From positions 1 to 6,119 of the forward strand of contig PLNZ01000097.1 in assembly GCA_003142915.1 (NCBI GenBank): a stretch of 6,119 nucleotides of DNA. Direction: 5' to 3'. The position numbers and the translations under genes were made by a program. Source of the stretch: Ignavibacteriales bacterium. GTDB taxonomy: Bacteria; Bacteroidota; Ignavibacteria; Ignavibacteriales; Ignavibacteriaceae. Under the pieces are notes generated by a model. It did no database searches, had not been told where the DNA came from, and saw only the letters and a program-made list of their open reading frames with translations. Shown here piece after piece: positions 4,809 through 6,119 of the stretch; within the stretch, counting starts at the first letter, position 1, and each line of letters begins with the position of its first letter.

Positions 4809-6119
4809 TTACTCCGGTGCATCGCCTTCTCTAATATCTATCCTTCTGATTTTACCGCTGATTGTCTTGGGAAGCTCGGAAACAAATTCCACAATGCGCG
4901 GGTACTTATATGGGGCTGTAACTTTCTTAACATGCTCCTGCAGTTCTTTTGCAAGCGCCTCGCCTGGATGGTAATTGTCTGTTAGAACTACCGTAGCTTT
5001 TACAATCTGTCCCCGTTCCTCATCGGGCACTGCCGTTATGGCACATTCAAGTACTGCGGGATGCTCCATAAGAGCACTTTCAATTTCAAAAGGACCAATA
5101 CGGTAACCGGAACTCTTTATAATATCGTCTGCCCTGCCGACAAACCAGAAATAACCGTCCTCATCGCGCCAGGCTGTATCACCCGTGTAATAAATATCAT
5201 TCTGCCAGACTTTCTTAGTAAGCTCATCATCACGGTAATAACCGCTGAACATACCAAACGGCTTCCTTTTATCAGTGCGGACAACAATCTGCCCTATCTC
5301 ACCGACTTCACACACTTTGCCGTCGGGATCTAATATATCTATATCATACCACGGCGAAGGCTTACCCATAGAACCCGGCTTTGGTTTCATAAAAGGATAA
5401 GTTGCCACAGCAACAGTCAGCTCTGTCTGCCCATACCCTTCCATAAGCTTCATTCCCGTTTCTTCATAAAACTGTTTGTATACTTCGGGATTTAGCGGCT
5501 CGCCTGCAACAACACAGTATTTTAAATTACTCAGGTCAAACTTCTTTAAGTCTTCTTTAATTAAAAACCTGTAGATTGTAGGCGGAGCGCAAAAACTAGT
5601 TACTTTATACTTCTCAATAACCTGCATAAGAAGCTTGGGCTTGAACTTGTCAAAATCGTAAGTCATAATTGCGCAGCCGGAAAGCCACTGCCCGTATATT
5701 TTACCCCACGCAGCTTTAGCCCAGCCTGTTTCAGCAACCGTTAGATGTAGACCGTTGTCCTCTACATTCTGCCAGTACTTAGCCGTCAGGATATGTCCGA
5801 GAGGGTAAGTAAAATCATGATTCACCATTTTAGGCATACCGGTTGTACCGGATGTAAAATAGATAAGCATAATATCATTTATACCGGCGGCGGCGTCATT
5901 TTCAGGCTTTACAAAAATATCGGAAGCTTTTTCAATCTCTTCGGTAAGATTTATCCATCCTTCTCGTGATTGACATACCAATGCTTTATGAAGCAGCGTT
6001 GGCGATTTCTTCTGCGCTTCTTCAATATGTTGTATTACTTCAGGATCGGGAACGGAGATAATCATTTTAATATCGGCTGCATTATTCCTGTATATAATAT
6101 CTTTAGTTCTTAGAAGATG
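4809..6119 (-). CDS. Medium-chain acyl-CoA synthetase (ACSM-type AMP-forming ligase), N-terminus beyond right edge
   Basis: Activates a carboxylic acid with ATP to an acyl-adenylate and then to acyl-CoA. The frame is open from base 6119; the ATG at 6065 is internal, because the 18 codons before it (ending in RTKDIIYRNNAADIK) continue the family alignment. About 436 residues are visible, so roughly 100-140 are missing compared with usual lengths. Motifs in order: YFTSGTTGMPKMV (ATP loop), YGQTE, YYTGD, the hinge GRADDIIKSSGYRIGPFEIE, and the C-terminal PKTISGKIRR with the adenylation lysine. GWAKAAWGKIYGQWLSG, GSMGKPSP and the EHVKKVTAPYKYPR block are characteristic of ACSM enzymes such as butyryl- or benzoyl-type medium-chain ligases, rather than acetyl-CoA synthetase. 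The acyl chain preferred cannot be read from the sequence. It is separated from the next gene by 377 bases and is probably a different transcription unit. Confidence 0.95.
   Translation of the reverse strand, partial: HLLRTKDIIYRNNAADIKMIISVPDPEVIQHIEEAQKKSPTLLHKALVCQSREGWINLTEEIEKASDIFVKPENDAAAGINDIMLIYFTSGTTGMPKMVNHDFTYPLGHILTAKYWQNVEDNGLHLTVAETGWAKAAWGKIYGQWLSGCAIMTYDFDKFKPKLLMQVIEKYKVTSFCAPPTIYRFLIKEDLKKFDLSNLKYCVVAGEPLNPEVYKQFYEETGMKLMEGYGQTELTVAVATYPFMKPKPGSMGKPSPWYDIDILDPDGKVCEVGEIGQIVVRTDKRKPFGMFSGYYRDDELTKKVWQNDIYYTGDTAWRDEDGYFWFVGRADDIIKSSGYRIGPFEIESALMEHPAVLECAITAVPDEERGQIVKATVVLTDNYHPGEALAKELQEHVKKVTAPYKYPRIVEFVSELPKTISGKIRRIDIREGDAPE

Noticed and set aside
5061..5333. Plus-strand open frame of 90 codons
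   Set aside because: Shadow of the acyl-CoA synthetase gene, with no family resemblance.
6063..6065. ATG taken as the start of the acyl-CoA synthetase
   Set aside because: The frame is open upstream to the window edge and the residues there (TKDIIYR) align with the middle of the family, so this methionine is internal.
1..6119. CRISPR array, tRNA, rRNA or complete insertion sequence
   Set aside because: No regularly spaced repeats, tRNA T-arm signature, rRNA-like stretch or transposase frame was seen on either strand.

Overview
The window is a gene-dense bacterial segment in which every supported gene lies on the minus strand, so it is read from right to left. Protein sequences look like the Bacteroidota/Chlorobiota/Ignavibacteriota group. 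Several starts have clear AGGAG-type ribosome binding sites, which are uncommon in classical Bacteroidia, so an Ignavibacteria- or Chlorobi-like organism is my best guess. This is inference only, because no rRNA or other marker is present.

Layout from right to left. (1) 6119-4809: most of a medium-chain (ACSM-type) AMP-forming acyl-CoA synthetase. Its N-terminus lies beyond the right edge, and no stop interrupts the frame up to base 6119. (2) 4808-4432: a 377-base gene-free spacer with a weak terminator-like hairpin, some inverted repeats and a short reading frame that may be a gene remnant. (3) 4431-1432: a tightly packed run of six genes: AhpE-like peroxiredoxin, single-domain rhodanese, Bcp/PrxQ peroxiredoxin, 6-pyruvoyl-tetrahydropterin-synthase-type protein, GTP cyclohydrolase I (TTG start), and a short-chain dehydrogenase (SDR) overlapping folE by ATGA. 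(4) 1414-1226: a broken C-terminal third of a second SDR just behind the stop of the intact one. (5) 1225-1025: an AT-rich spacer holding a 14-bp perfect palindrome with outer arms. (6) 1024-1: the N-terminal 341 codons of a large restriction-modification type protein with a PD-(D/E)XK nuclease signature. It runs off the left edge.

The six-gene run combines peroxide/sulfur redox defence (two peroxiredoxins and a rhodanese) with a pterin branch. FolE makes 7,8-dihydroneopterin triphosphate from GTP, and the PTPS-type enzyme acts on that product. An SDR directly coupled to folE is the type of enzyme that could reduce a 6-pyruvoyl or sepiapterin-like intermediate. This makes a tetrahydrobiopterin-like cofactor pathway a reasonable hypothesis, with queuosine or folate supply as the ordinary alternative.

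The left end (broken SDR, palindrome, AT-rich restriction gene) looks like a remodelled boundary. Three sampled 60-base rows of the restriction gene are about 27-32% G+C, against about 42-45% in sampled rows of the ligase and folE.
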